Source of the DNA: Epichloe hybrida
Lineage: Eukaryota; Ascomycota; Sordariomycetes; Hypocreales; Clavicipitaceae
DNA: 64,000 nt
Direction: 5' to 3'
Assembly (NCBI GenBank): GCA_019022495.1
Contig: JAFEKR010000001.1
Location: 1,240,001 to 1,304,000 of the forward strand
Shown: piece after piece, positions 11,901-25,168 of the stretch
Position numbering within the stretch: position 1 is the first letter of the stretch
Layout of the letters: each line of letters begins with the position of its first letter
Made by a program: the position numbers and the translations under genes
Notes under the pieces: generated by a model
The model's database searches: none
What the model saw: the letters and a program-made list of their open reading frames with translations, nothing else
What the model was told of the DNA's origin: nothing

Positions 11901-14900
11901 ATGCCTACTTTCTCTATAGCTAGAAACACCTTCTTTAAAAACTTATGATGCATTCCTAAGTACTAATATTACTTCCTTTTCCTAGGCTAAGCGTTTGGAA
12001 TTAAGGGAATATAGTATTATAAAAGGTTAGTTATATAAATATCTTTAAGCTTCTTAATAAAGTAATCTCTAAATATATAACATAGCCTTATAATTATTAC
12101 CTATTATTTTATAGTCCCTACATAGTCCCTAAGTGTAATATTAGACTAATTAAACTAAGAAACTATAGTTTTAGACACTAAGTTTACTAATAGTTAATTT
12201 ATATGTAAATTCTAGAATCTTAAGGGGTACCCCTTAATTTCCTAATTTCCTATATAAATATCTAATTTACCTAGTCTTATACTATCTTATATAGCTTTCT
12301 CCTTATTTATATCACAAACTAGCGCCTAACCTATAATATTTAAGTACATTACTAAGTCTATACTATAGTCCTTACTATCTTTGGTTTCACTAGTTAATTC
12401 CCTAATCTAGTTATTTATATAGTAATTTCTAATTTTTAAGAGGGAGGCCTTAATTTTCTCTTTTCCTATATAAATTAAGCATAAGGGATATACTAGAGTG
12501 TATATATAGTGTAATACTATCCTTTTCTTATAACTAATCCCTCTTGCTTATATTACTAACTATATAAATACTAGTTTCTATCCCTAGTTTCTCTTACTAA
12601 ACCTCTGATTATTATATTTATATAGTGATTTTTATTCTCTAAGGGGTAAACCTTAATTTTTAGGTTTCCTATATAAATTAAGATACTATTATATCCTAGT
12701 GTGTTTACCTCTAGATCTTAAACCTTTAAAATGCCTAAGTCTAATGTATTATATAACCTATGTCTAACTTCTCTAAGTAAGACTTGATTTTTATTATTTA
12801 TATAGTGATTCTTACTTAGTAAGAGGGTACCCTTAATTTTTAATTTTCCTATATAAATTAAGACCTTGCTATATCTAGTAGCGTTTACCTTATGTTTTTC
12901 CTATAGCATAGTACTACGCGTATCCCTTAGGATATTAAATAAGTTAAGGTTATCTCCCCTATCTTAATCCTATTCTCTATCTATGTTAATCTTTATATGT
13001 TTCTTATTTCTTCCCTTATTAGTTTCCTCCTTATCTAAGTCTTCTAAATTATCTCTTATTAAGTCTTCCTAGGATAATCCTAATTCCTTACTACACTATG
13101 CTTTTCCTATATCTTATTTAGAGTAGTTATAGCCTATGTTTAAGGATAATTCCCTTTCCTATAATACTTTATGATATTTAATCTAACTCTAAGTAATTAT
13201 CTAATAGGCTAATACAGGTTTTAGTTAAGGGACGCTAGTATAATAAAAGGTAAATAATTTAATTTCTATCTTAGAGCTTAACTTAATAGCTATTTTATCT
13301 ATAATAACGTTTTGTAGCGGTTTCTAGATAACTATAGTAGTAAACTTTAATTTTAGTTTACTAATAAGAACTTATTTACTAGTTATTTTTACTATATTAT
13401 CTAATTCTAAACTATATAAACTATATAACTCTATTCCCCTTTTACTTATAGCAATATTATTCTTCCTATTAATATCCCCCTTAGTCTTCCTATTTTCCTA
13501 ATATACTCTTTATTTATGCTTTATTCTCTAAGTATTCTCCGCTAGTATTCCCTTAAAGCTTATTATTCTAATCTTATTTACTAGCTATAGTAAATTAAGA
13601 AAACGCAAATAATTACTAACTTTATTATTTATAACGCTTAGTTTTTTAACTCCTAGTTCTTAGCTTCTTTTATAATCTAGCTATTTAATCCCCTTAGGAG
13701 CTATTTAACTTTCTCTAGAATTTCCTAGTTATTTTCTATAAACTCTATAATCTTCTCTAGATCTATTCTTTGTAGTAGCTAAGCTCTTATATTAGATCTT
13801 TAGAATAAGTCTAAGCATAGATATATTAGTAAAGTTTAAGTTTCCCCTTTTATCCTAGTAATTATAATCTTTTCCTATCTATAATGTTTAATAGTATTTA
13901 CTCTTTATAGCTAAACTTTTCCTAATAATATATCCTATTCCTAAGCTAGTATTACGTAATATTTTAATAATACTAGGATTTCATTTACTATAATCTAGAG
14001 GTAAGTATAGTAAGAAATCTGTTAATTTCTATTATTTACTATCTAAATAGATTGTTTTTCTTAAAGTTAAATAGTTAGAAGTCTATGTCTTTTTAGGTAG
14101 CTCTTACTTACTAATTTCACACTTAAGCTACTATTAAGTAAGGCTAAGTTACACTAGATGCCTTTAACGTAGGCTATAATATATCCTAATGTTATTAAAA
14201 CCTTGCTATCTAGCTAAGTAATATTATTCTATGCTATTATAGTATTTATTAAACCTAAAGACTTATAAACTAGTATATTAGGGTACACTACTTCTTTATA
14301 TAGTTCTATGAGATTAGAAACTATTAACTTTGCCTTATTGCTTTCTATTTTTTAATAATATTATATTAAATAGCTTAGTTACTATTAGATAATTAAGGCT
14401 ATCTAAAGAAGTTATAGAATACTAATAGACACTATAGTTTTACTTAACTATTTTCCTAGGTTAAATAGTAGGACTTTATATTCTTTAGTAGCTTAGATAT
14501 TCTCTAGAGCTAATCTTTAATAAGGTTAGGGGTTTAAAGTAATATTACCTATTACTACTTCTCTTAGAGTAAGACTAGTAGTAGGTTTATAGGGGTTTAC
14601 TATAGTCTTCTCTAGATATAGTTATAGAGTAGGAAGTATTTATTAGAATTCCTTAGCACTTATCTCCTAGAGTAATTAACATATACTTAGACCTAAATTA
14701 TTCCCCTCCTATATAGTCTTATCTAATTCTAGAATTTCTTTGATTTATTACTATAATAGTTTGCCTAATATATTCTTAGGTTTAGTCCTTAATTTAATAA
14801 TTCTCTTAGCTAGTCCTCTAGTAAATACTAGCTTATTTACCTTTTCCTTTCCCTTTAGTAGTATTATAGTATTAACTTATTTTGCTTTATTTTTCTCTTA

Positions 14901-17900
14901 GATATAGCTTAGGGAATAGTAGTTTAGGAGTAATACTATAAATAATTAAAGTTTTAAATTAAGAATATATCCTTTAGGTAGGATTAGTTAGTCTATTTCT
15001 ATAGCGCTAATAAAATTAGTTTAGTTTAAGTTATTTAATTCTCTTTAGTAATCTCTCTTTATTTATAGCCCTTTATAAGCTTACTAGTCTTAGTGTCTAT
15101 TAAAGTCTTTAGATAAGTATTTATCTTTCCTAGTGTAGTTATAACCTATATATCCTTATTTACCACATAAGAAACACTAGAAGAAGTCTAGGTCCCTCTA
15201 AGGTCTGTCTTAAGGATATATACTAATATTGTTTCCTAAAGGTTTTCCTAGAGATTAGGGTCTATTATTTAAATTATATTTTAATTAATTATATTAACTA
15301 GCTGTTTATTAAACATTCTTAATAGCTTAAGCCTAGAATACTTCTAGTTATCTTACTAGCTTTACTATTTAGTTAGTAGCTTATTTCTCTTTTCTTTATT
15401 ATTTTTCTATCTATTTCTAAAGAGGTCTTATCCTAGCTATTAAGACTTTATCTTTAGATAGTTATAATATCTTTTTAGAAGCAAATAAGTAATAGTTATA
15501 TAGGATAAGTTTTAGGTTAGATATTATTAAGTCCTTTAAGGCTATATTATCTATTTACTTGCTTAATGTAAATAAATAGTCTAACACTCTCTCTTATAAT
15601 TAAGCGTTTACTTCTTTATTTACTAGATAGGTAATAAAGTTAGTAAAGAGAACTTATTATATATTAGATTTTAATTTTAAAGCTAAATACTTAGCTTATT
15701 AGATATAAGTATTTAGTATCTTACTAGGTTCTTATGTAAAACTATATACCTCTTACTAAGTAAAGATCTTAATAAATAGATTAGGGTTTTTAAACTTAGC
15801 TAGGAATTTTAAGGCTATTTATTCCTAAGTCCTATCTTTATATTCTAAGTCCTTATACTAGAGAGCTACTTTCCCTTATAGGCCCTAGATAAATATTAAA
15901 CGCGTAAAGGTATTAATGTATTCTTTTAGAGCTTAAGCTATTATAGCTATTATTTTACAATGTTTTAGATATTCCTTAGCTAGCCTATCTTTTAGTAAGC
16001 TAGAGAAAGTGATTCCTTTACTTATAGTTAGGTTTATAAGGAAGAAAGGACTACCTATATTAATTATCTATTTAGTTTCTCTAATTTTAATAGGTTCTTT
16101 AGATTAGAGCAATAGAGAAGGGAAAAGTGGTAAGATTTTATCTACTAAATAAGGCGGTTTTAGAGGGTAAATAGGGCTAATAAGGCTAGGAATAAACTCT
16201 AAGGATCTTCTATTATCCTATTCTAAGTTTAAACTTAAGTCTAATTCTTTATAAGTCCTAGTGTTTAGTTTTGCTAAAGCCTAATCTTATATAAAGTAAT
16301 TAAGATAGGAAATAGGAGTTTAATAGTTTCCTAGGATAGATTAGTATTAATAGGGTATAATTCTATTAATAATGTGTCTAATCCTTTAACTAAGGTTAGA
16401 TAGTAAAGTTAGGGTTTTTTATTAAAAGAGCTTATAAACTTTATTATAACGAAGTTTTTAAGAAAGTGGGAAAGTAAAACGTTATTATAATAAAGTTTTT
16501 AAGAAGATAGAAAATGTTTAAGGCTAAACTTAAATTATTACATATAATTTATTGCTTAGTGTTTGCCTAGCCTAAGAAAAGAAGGAAAAAGAAAAACTAT
16601 TTTAGTCCCCCCTAAAATAAAACCTTTTTGCTTTTACCCTCCTTAACTCCTTCTTACTAAGTCTAAACCTTCCTAATCTAAGTAATCTCCTATTATAAAT
16701 ATAGTACATAGTACTTCACTTATACTATGCTATTTAATTAAAAGATTAGATAAGTAACTAAGTGAGGTTAAAAGTAAGTTAAAAGTAGGGGTGTAGTCTA
16801 TGTGCTATACCTCTAATTATAGTAGTATAATCCTCCCTATAAACCAATGTTTTTAAGGTTAAGAGCTACTATAGCTAGTTCCTTAAAGCATAAAGTTTAG
16901 TCTTTAGTTTACACTATATCTAGCGTGTTTACTAGAGTGTTTATAGTTATAATATCACATAAACATTATAGCTTCTTAGTGTAGCTACTTTAGTAAGTAA
17001 ACACTCCTAGTGGGTTTTATAGTATATTCTATAAGTGATTTTCCTAGTTTATAGCACTTCCTATATACTTCTTAAAGTTATAAGTTTAAGGTCTATATTA
17101 TGTTATATCTATTATAATATATGCTAGTTTTCTATTAACTAAAGGTAAAATTCCTATGTTACTAAGTACGTAAATACGCGTTCTTATGCCTAAGTTCTAT
17201 GGTTTAGGTTAAATTCTAAGGTTAGAAAATTCTCTAAGGTTATAACTACTATCCGCTATTATTTATCTTCTGTTTACTTACTATATTATAGCGCCTATTT
17301 CGCTAAGTGTGTAAATATTGTTTCCTAGGGTTAGATTCCTAGGCTTAAGCAAAGTTTATAGTGTTCCTTAATTCCCTAAGTTTAAATACCCTATTTACTA
17401 GTGTCTAGTCCACATTTAACTCACTAGTTTGTAACTACCTAAATTAAATAAGGTTATAATTATTCACTATCTAGGCTACTAGCATTATGCTATACTAGTG
17501 CTATAGTGTTTTAGTAATTATTCTTTATGCTTATTCTTCTAGAGTTATTCTTTATTTAGGTGTCTAGCCTATTTATTTCCTATAATAGGACTTTCCTATT
17601 CTTTATTATAATATCCTCTCTTATACTATTAGTCCTTATTATCTATCCTATCCTAAGCTACTGTCCGCTATCTTATTACAGGTATTCTAAGAACTTTCTC
17701 CTATTATTATTCGCAAGTTTTATATAGCCCTATAGTTCTATGCCTATCTTATCTAGTCCTACAGTCCTTAATATTCTTGCGTTATCTAATAGTAGTGTTT
17801 TCTAACTATAGCTAGATAATCTTCTTAAGTATAGTAATAACTATAGCTATATTCTATTATTCTTCTATATTATTTCTAGCTATAGTTATACTCTAATAAA

Positions 17901-18064
17901 GTTTATAACTTCTCTTACCTCTAGTCTAGTTTATAGTTCTTTAATTATTTAACCTAATAATCTCTTAGAAGTTATTTATTATATATTCTTAGGTATTGGA
18001 TATTTAAGTCTAGTAATAATTTAAGCTAACCAAAGGGCAATATAATGTCCTAGTCTTATCACTA

Positions 18065-18180
18065 TAAAGTGATACTAAAATTAATAGGGATAATAATAGT
18101 TGTATTTCTCAAGTCTGTAATCTACCTAAGCCCCATATAATTATGATCAACTATTACGTAATCCATTCTCCACCCCAACA
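18065..18180 (-). repeat. Gypsy LTR, right copy (5' LTR in element orientation)
   Basis: The right 116-bp LTR has five G-to-A or C-to-T changes in its inner (left) third relative to the left copy. It keeps the intact CCCCAACA at its outer edge. GGCC follows at 18181-18184. Confidence 0.88.
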
Positions 18181-18243
18181 GGCCGTGGTGTCTAATTGGC
18201 TAGTGGCGCAGGGGGCAGCTCGAGCCGCGCGCGCAGCTGGGTT
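18181..18243. other. Host DNA remnant between the two retroelements
   Basis: Between the GGCC target duplication and the left Copia LTR lies a GC-rich stretch: 59 bp after the duplication, whose last five bases (18239-18243) are the GGGTT target copy of the Copia element. It has many CpA and TpG steps and no RIP damage. It is best read as the middle of the original EED-YIP4 intergenic region. Confidence 0.75.
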
Positions 18244-18474
18244 TGTCAGGGAGAGCTCCCTTGAAGCATAGGTTGTATAAGGGCAGCGTGCATTAACAGG
18301 GATAAAACGCGAGGTTAGACATTAGTAAATACAATGTATTAGAAGTACCTCCTTAGACTAGTTATTACTATAGCGCACTATATACCTTTTAGGTATAAAA
18401 GTTAGGTGCTATTTATACCTCTAATTAACTAAATTAAACGCTTTTTATTATCCTTTTTTACCCCTACCTTAATA
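18244..18474 (+). repeat. Copia 5' LTR
   Basis: This 231-bp LTR is intact in its first half or so (CpA and TpG kept). In its second half almost every CpA/TpG has become TpA. It aligns without gaps to 26176-26406. Confidence 0.93.
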
Positions 18475-21400
18475 GTTATAAGCCTAGAAGGCTTTAATTA
18501 CTATTTTTATTAATTATTATTAAAGATATAAGCTCTATTAAATATTATTAATTAATACTTACCTATATTATAAGATAATCGCCCCTTTTTTATATTAATT
18601 AGTTAAAACCCTTATCTTACGCTCTAGTTAACTAATATATTCCCCTTTATAATGTCTAAAGAAACTCTAAATATAGTATTATTATTAGAGAAGGATTAGA
18701 TTAAGTGATTTACCTAGGTTAAGAACTATATAGAATTATATAGTGTTTAGGAGTATATTAATCCTAATAAGGTTAAATTACTTAAAAAACCTATAATACC
18801 TATATACCCCTAGAGGGGTCTAAGACTAGAGATTACACTAGATAACCCTAATGCTCTTAAAGATTAAAAGATTACTTATAAAGATATAAAGGACTAATTT
18901 AACTTTAAATATAAAGAGCTTTAATTTAACCTTATAAAGTATATAAACTTATTAAAGTAAATACTAAAGATTAGGGAATATATTTATAAGACTCTTTTAA
19001 AGAATATATAAGACTCTCTTAACTTTAATACTAAAGTAAAGGAAAAGGAGTTAGTTTAATATTATACCTATAGGATACTTAAGCTTCTTTATAATTAATA
19101 TAAGCTAAACACTAAGAAAATACTTATCCTTATAGAGAATTACCTTAATAATTACTTATAAGCTAAAGGTACTTATAATTAGTATAAGTAAGCTATAATA
19201 ATAAAGATACTATAAAGGAATTATCTAGATCTTAAGACTAAATAAACTAAGGAAATAATACTATATAAGCTTATTATCTCTCTTTAAAGTAAATTTAAGG
19301 TATTCTAGAAGAAATAGAATAACTTACTTAATAAAGGAAAGAATAATAGCTTCCTTAAGGTAGTTAGTAAGTTTAAAAGAGACTATAAAGCTCCTTAGAG
19401 CTTAATAATAATAAAATTAGCTAATAATACTATTACTACTAATAGATTAAATAGTTAGAATAGATTAAAGTAAAGGAAGTGCCTTAAATACTCTAGTTAT
19501 AATATTTATAATATATTAAAGTAGTGGGAATCCTATAATTTATTTAAAGCTCTTTATAAGCTAAAGGCTACTCCTAAGGATTAGGAAGTTAGGAAGAACT
19601 CTAAGGATAATATTAAGAGATATCTAAAGAAAAACCTATAAGAGAGATTAAAAGCTATAAGTTAGAAGCTAAAGAAAAGAGAGAAAAGCAGTAATATTAT
19701 TATCCCCTTATAGAACCTAATAAATAACTTACTTATAGTAACTCTAGGAAAGAAAACTATAAATATATTATTATTTATATACTTATAAAGCTCTTAACCT
19801 TTAAGGGAAGTTATATATTTAACTTTAAATGCTATAGATAGCTTTAAAGGAAATTAGAATATAGTTATCTATAATTCTAAAGCTAATGTTTATATTTTTA
19901 AATAATATTTATTAGTTTAAATAGTCTAAGTTTAATAGAACTATTATAATAGAGGTTAGAGCTAGAGGCATAATTTATATATCCTTAGGATAAGGACTAG
20001 TCTATATATCTATTATAGATCTAGTATTATAAAGACTAAGAAGGATTATAGTGTAAAGTACTTTACTAATTCTAGAATTTTATGTAAACCTAGTATTAGT
20101 AATAATTCTAATAAAGGTAGGGATTTATTAGAACTAGAAGAAAAGCTTCTTATTCTAAGGAAAGTATCCTATTACTAAGCTTTATAATATTAATAAGCTT
20201 TATATATTATCTATACTCTTAGATAACCTAAAAGAGGCCTATACTATAACTAGTAAAGCACTAAGGCTACTTATAAAAGGAAATATAAAGCTTTAGTATT
20301 AATAATATAATTATCTAGGTAAGAAGGCCTTTATAAAGATTATAAACGCTACTCTTAGCGTTAAATTAATAGGACCTAAGCTTATAGAGTATAAGATCTA
20401 TACTATAGGCAAAGCTAAGCGCTAGAGATTATAGGTTACACTAGAAGGGCTTTCTTAGGGACCTAAATATAGCCTTTTAGTTAATCTAGAGTATTATAAC
20501 TTTTCTTACTAGAATAGTAATTAGTATTAGTGTGTTTTTATATACCTTATAACCTTAATATATTTCTTTTATTTATTTAAGACTAAAGATCAAATTTATA
20601 ATAGCTTCTATATAATAATAGTATTCCTATATATATAATTTAGGGTTTAACTATGCTTTTTATATAGTAATATTAAAAAAGCTTTATTTATAGAGAGTAT
20701 AAGAGATAAGATAGCCTTTACTAGCATTATAGTCTATAATTTAGCTCCCTTAATGCCTAGTTAAAATAGAAAGGTAAAGAGATCTAGGGGGGTAGTTAAG
20801 TAAAAGGCTTATATATTAAGCCTTAAAGCTTACCTTCCTTTAGAACTTGATAATAAGGTCTTTAATATAGTAGTTTATTTACTAAATAGAATACCCTTTA
20901 AATATTATAGGAATTAGGTTATACCCTATAAACTCTAGTGAAATTAGGCATAGAAAACAGTTCTAGCCTATTTATAAATATTAGAGGTTTAAAAGCCTTT
21001 AATTATATATCTATAAGCTTATAGATATAAGGCGTTTCTAATAATAATAAAGGCTCTTAAGCATATTAAATTACACTATATAATACTATAGTTAGAGTAG
21101 AAAGCTTATATTAGATACCTTATTAGTTATAGAGGTAAGTTATAATATATTATATAGGTGCCTTTGCTTTATAATTATAAGGTTATTATATTAGTATGTG
21201 TTTAGTTTAATAAGAACTCTTTCTTTAAGCTAGAAGAAAAGCTAGAATTAGCTTAATAAGAGAAGATATTAATAATTAAGTTACTTAAAGAGCTTAAAGC
21301 TAAAGACCTTAATAAGGAGATTAGTTAAGATCTTATTAGAATAAAGCTTAAAGAGAATAACCTTACCTCTTTACTATTAGCTATAGGCTAGGAAAATAAG

Positions 21401-22428
21401 TAGTTTAAAGTAAAAATACCTCCTTATATAATAAGGGATAAAGAGAACCTTTCTAGTGCACTTTTAACCTCTCCTAACTTCTCTTAGAAGGCACTAGTTA
21501 CTATAGAGAACTTAGAGCTTTAGGTATAAGGTAATAATACGCTATTTTATAAGATTAATAAATTTATAAGTAAGGTAATAGCTAATTATATAGTAATTAC
21601 TATAGAGACTAGTGAATTTACTATAAAAGGTAGTAAGGCTATAGAGAATTATAGTTCCTATAATAATAGTATTAATATAAATAATATTATTACTAGAAAA
21701 CATTAAAGAAAGGAAATAAGAAAAGCTAGGTAAGTATAGTTTTCTTTTACTTTCTTAATAGCATTCTAAGGAACTTAATATAGTTTACGTATTAAAGATA
21801 TACCTCTAGAACCTATGTATTATTATTAGGTAATAGCCTTAGTGTATTATAACTACTAGAAGGAAGTAATTATAAAGAAGCTTTTAAAGCTTTAATCCTT
21901 AAACTACTAGGAGGATATACTAGATAAATTATTTAATCTTAAGGAAATTATTAACCTTAGATAGGTTTTTAAGTATAAAACTAATAAAAAAGGTATTATT
22001 ATAGAGTTTAAGGCTTAAATAGTAATCTAAGGTAACTAATAACTAAAGGATAACCTTAATAACTACACTACTATGCTTACTTTATAATCTTTATATATAT
22101 TACTTACTATTTACTACGCTAATAATCTTAATATGTGTTAATATAATGTTTAGAATGCCTTCCTATATATAGAACTTAAAGAACCTATCTTTTATAAGCT
22201 ACTAGAGGGTATAAATACATAAGGTTATCTCTAGAAGATAACTAGAGTATTATATAGGCTATAGGAAGCTTCTTAATAATAGTTTCTATACCTAATATAA
22301 TTCCTATTAAATCTTAGCTTTATCTAAGGGAAGGAAAACCTATATATCTTTATAAAAGGTAGATTTATCCTGTTTTTCTATATAGATAACATTATAGTGC
22401 TATTTCTAAACGGATTTAAAGCAGAATT

Positions 22429-22442
22429 TAAAGAGCTATATA
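22429..22442. repeat. LINE target-site duplication, left
   Basis: These 14 bp are identical to 25155-25168. The exact junction is ambiguous by a few bases because the element's end may share bases with the duplication. Confidence 0.75.
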
Positions 22443-25154
22443 TTCTTTACGCTAGCTAGCTAACTATGTAGCTGTTCCTAGTACTCTATCTGCTTAGTTA
22501 AGAGGGAAAACCCTTTGCTAGGAAGAAAAACCCCCTTGTGTCTGTTAACAGGCTAGCGCTAACTCTCTTCCAGGTCTCCAACCCTCTTCTAGGTTTGCAC
22601 CGCATTAGGTGTAATTAATTATAGGTGTTTAGTGCTAGCTTACGCTAGCCTTATCCTAAAGAAAATAAAAAAGAAAGGAAAAAGTGTAGTAATAGTCCTA
22701 ACTAGCTCCCTTTAGTGCTAGTCTAGTCCTGCCTTAACCTAGCTTTATGTCTCTTACTTTACCTTAAGGTGTAGTAAATTTAGATTTATAATAATAATTC
22801 ACTTTTTATTTACTTTACTTCTAACTTTTCTAGTGCCTTACTTTTTAGCTAAATCTAACCTAGTACTAGTCTAGATATCTTATAAAGTCTAAGTATATAG
22901 TTTTATTTAATTATAGTAAGGGGTAAGTGATTTAGGCCTAGTGACTAGGTAGTTTCACTCCTAGATTAGTTATATGCTATTTATGTATTTGCTTATCTTA
23001 TGCTTTGTTTTCTAGCTAATATTATAGTTAGTCCCCCCCCCCCCTCTCTTAAGTATAAAAAAGAGCTCCTCCCCCCTTAAGGTTTTAACCTTTTTCCTTT
23101 TCTTATAATAAATTTCCTATAGGTTCTTTTCCTTCCTATCCCTTTTAGAAGCTATTTAAGGCTTCTCTAGTCTAGTGCTAGTTTAAATACTAATATTTTA
23201 CATAGAAAAACACGCTATAATATTACTAAGCTTTATAAGTACCCTATTTTTAGTGCTATTCTAGCTTTAATTTGCCTAGGAACTTATAACCTTAGATAAG
23301 TATCTAAGGAAGTCCCTAACCTAAAAGTAATTAAATTAGGTAAAGGCAAAAGGCCTAGAAGTAAGTTCCCTTTACCTTTATTTTACCTTACTTCTAGGTC
23401 TAACCTAGGGTAGCTAGGTAAGCTATAAGAGATCTAGTGTATATTCTATAAGACATAATCTATTAAAAATAAGGGCTATTAGTGCTATAATATTATTAGT
23501 AAGTTAGTTTATTTCTAGTCTAGGGGTAAGGCTAATTTATATATAAAGGGGTAATATCTAATGCCTATTTTAATTATTAGGTCTATAATTATATATATAT
23601 TAAGGTAATATTAACTCCTACGCCTATTCTAAGCCTACTCTAGTGCTAATTTGCTTATAGCTAAATATTACTAGCTAGTAAGGGGAATATTAGTGGTTAG
23701 TTAAGACCTAGGCTAGTATAGTTACTAGGAGTAATATAAGTGATTTTACTCTAGCTTAGTAATAGCTTTATTCTATAGCTAACTTTAATTATCTAGGCCT
23801 TAGAGGACTATATAGCTTAGGTTAAGAAACTCTATACTAAAAACCACGCTAAGAAAAAATAGGGCATTACTATAGTAAGCCTAGACCTAGCTAGGTCTAA
23901 GTCTATAGAGAAATAATATAATAAGGTTATCTTTTAGCTCTAGTGGCTTAATGCCTAAGTAGTAAAGATAAACTAGCTCCTAGCTACTAGCCTATTAGCT
24001 AAGGGTAAGAGTAAGATAATAGAGAATATAATCCCTATTCCTAAGGAGAAATAAGGCTAATTCTAGGTTAGTAAAGGGGCAGTGGTAGGCTAGTGTAAAA
24101 TAATACCTATAGCTTTTTAACTTAAAATTAATCTAATAACTATTCTAGACCTATAGTCTTCTTATTATAGTGTGATTTTACCTTATATTTAGCTTACCTC
24201 TGTAGCTATACTATTTTACCTAGTGCCTCTCTCTAGTTATCTATAGTGTCTATTTATTAGTTAGTTTAGTTACCTCTAGGGTAGCCTAAATCCTCCCCTA
24301 GTTTACATTAACTAAAGGCTAGGTCTTATACTAGTGTGTAGTATTAGAGTTTTCTTATACTAAGGAATTACTTTATAATATATCTTACCTTTAGGGGATT
24401 ATCTAGGGCTAGCCTTACCTCTTATATATCTCTAAGCTATCTTATTTAGGGGTATCTATAGTTATAGTTAGCGTAGTTAATAATTATATAGTACTAGTCT
24501 TTAACTATATAACTATAGCTATATAAGGGCAAAGCTACCCTAGGAATATGCCTTTAGAAAAGGAACTTATTAAGGCTAATCTTTCCTATATATAATTATA
24601 CTATTATAAAGGAGACATACTTATTAAGCCTAGTGTGAAATTTCTAGATTTCCTTTAGGTTATAGGTAAGTAAGCAGTTCTCTATTAGCTCTCTCCTATG
24701 CCTATATTATCTCTATTACTTATTAAAATACTAGTCTTCTTATCTTTTCTTTTACTCCTTATATAGTTATATATCTAGTTTATTATTAGTAAGTAAGGGT
24801 TTTCTTCTACATTATAGTACTATTTATACTAAGTTAGCTATAGCCTATATTTTATTTATTATTTCGCTAAGTATAATCCTTTCCTTAAACTTCTGCTTTA
24901 TCTTATTTAAGTAAAGGTCTAAGGGGAGGATATAGGTTTTAACTTTTAGCTAAGTAATTAGTATAGCCTTAAATGCTCTAGCTATAGTCTAGAGATAGGT
25001 TAATTAGTCTGCCATAAAACTTCTAACTATTCCTTATAGTTTTCCTCCCTTCTTAGTTAGGGTGTGGTAGGCGCTTGCCCTATAGGCGAGAACGGGCCGG
25101 ACCACCTGTGTGTACATAAGCTAGGCGTCTCTGAAGCTAACGCCCCATGCCAAC
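22443..25154 (-). mobile_element. 5'-truncated Tad-like LINE nested in the Copia element
   Basis: The Copia reverse transcriptase frame breaks after ...FKELY and resumes with the same codons at 25155. A 14-bp sequence (TAAAGAGCTATATA) is present on both sides (22429-22442 and 25155-25168), the kind of target duplication LINEs make. Read on the minus strand, the insert opens at about 25150 inside a LINE reverse transcriptase: a VVRPVLAY-type thumb motif near 25090-25110, a YHTPT-like motif near 25060, and a PPLDLYL-type motif near 24915-24935. These match the C-terminal RT region of fungal Tad/I-clade LINEs. The 5' part of the element is missing, as in target-primed truncation. The middle is RIP-mutated, while both ends (22443-22610, 25050-25154) are not. 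No poly-A tail is visible at the 3' end. Confidence 0.75.
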
Positions 25155-25168
25155 TAAAGAGCTATATA
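25155..25168. repeat. LINE target-site duplication, right
   Basis: The second copy of the 14-bp duplication. The Copia RT frame continues directly from here. Confidence 0.75.

Larger units (their letters stand above)
8855..18180 (-). mobile_element. RIP-inactivated Ty3/Gypsy LTR retrotransposon
   Basis: A 9.3-kb element is bounded by two 116-bp direct repeats and a 4-bp GGCC target duplication. Its coding direction is minus. Despite stops from CAA/CAG/TGG codons changed by RIP, protein traces can be followed. A CCHC zinc-knuckle lies at 15134-15176 (gag), with its Gln, His and last Cys codons turned to stop, Tyr and Tyr. Reverse transcriptase traces lie around 11200-12000 and RNase H around 10650-10950, including a degraded TDHK-like motif near 10690-10720. 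A degraded DDE integrase lies around 9650-10140. The order gag, RT, RNase H, integrase is that of Ty3/Gypsy. Nearly all CpA and TpG steps have become TpA, so no intact frame survives. It is dead and probably heterochromatic. Confidence 0.85.

Noticed and set aside
8860..18180. LTR boundaries starting at TGATAC (8860) instead of 8855
   Set aside because: With that start there is no target duplication. Extending by five bases aligns TGAAG with TAAAG in the other copy and yields GGCC on both sides.
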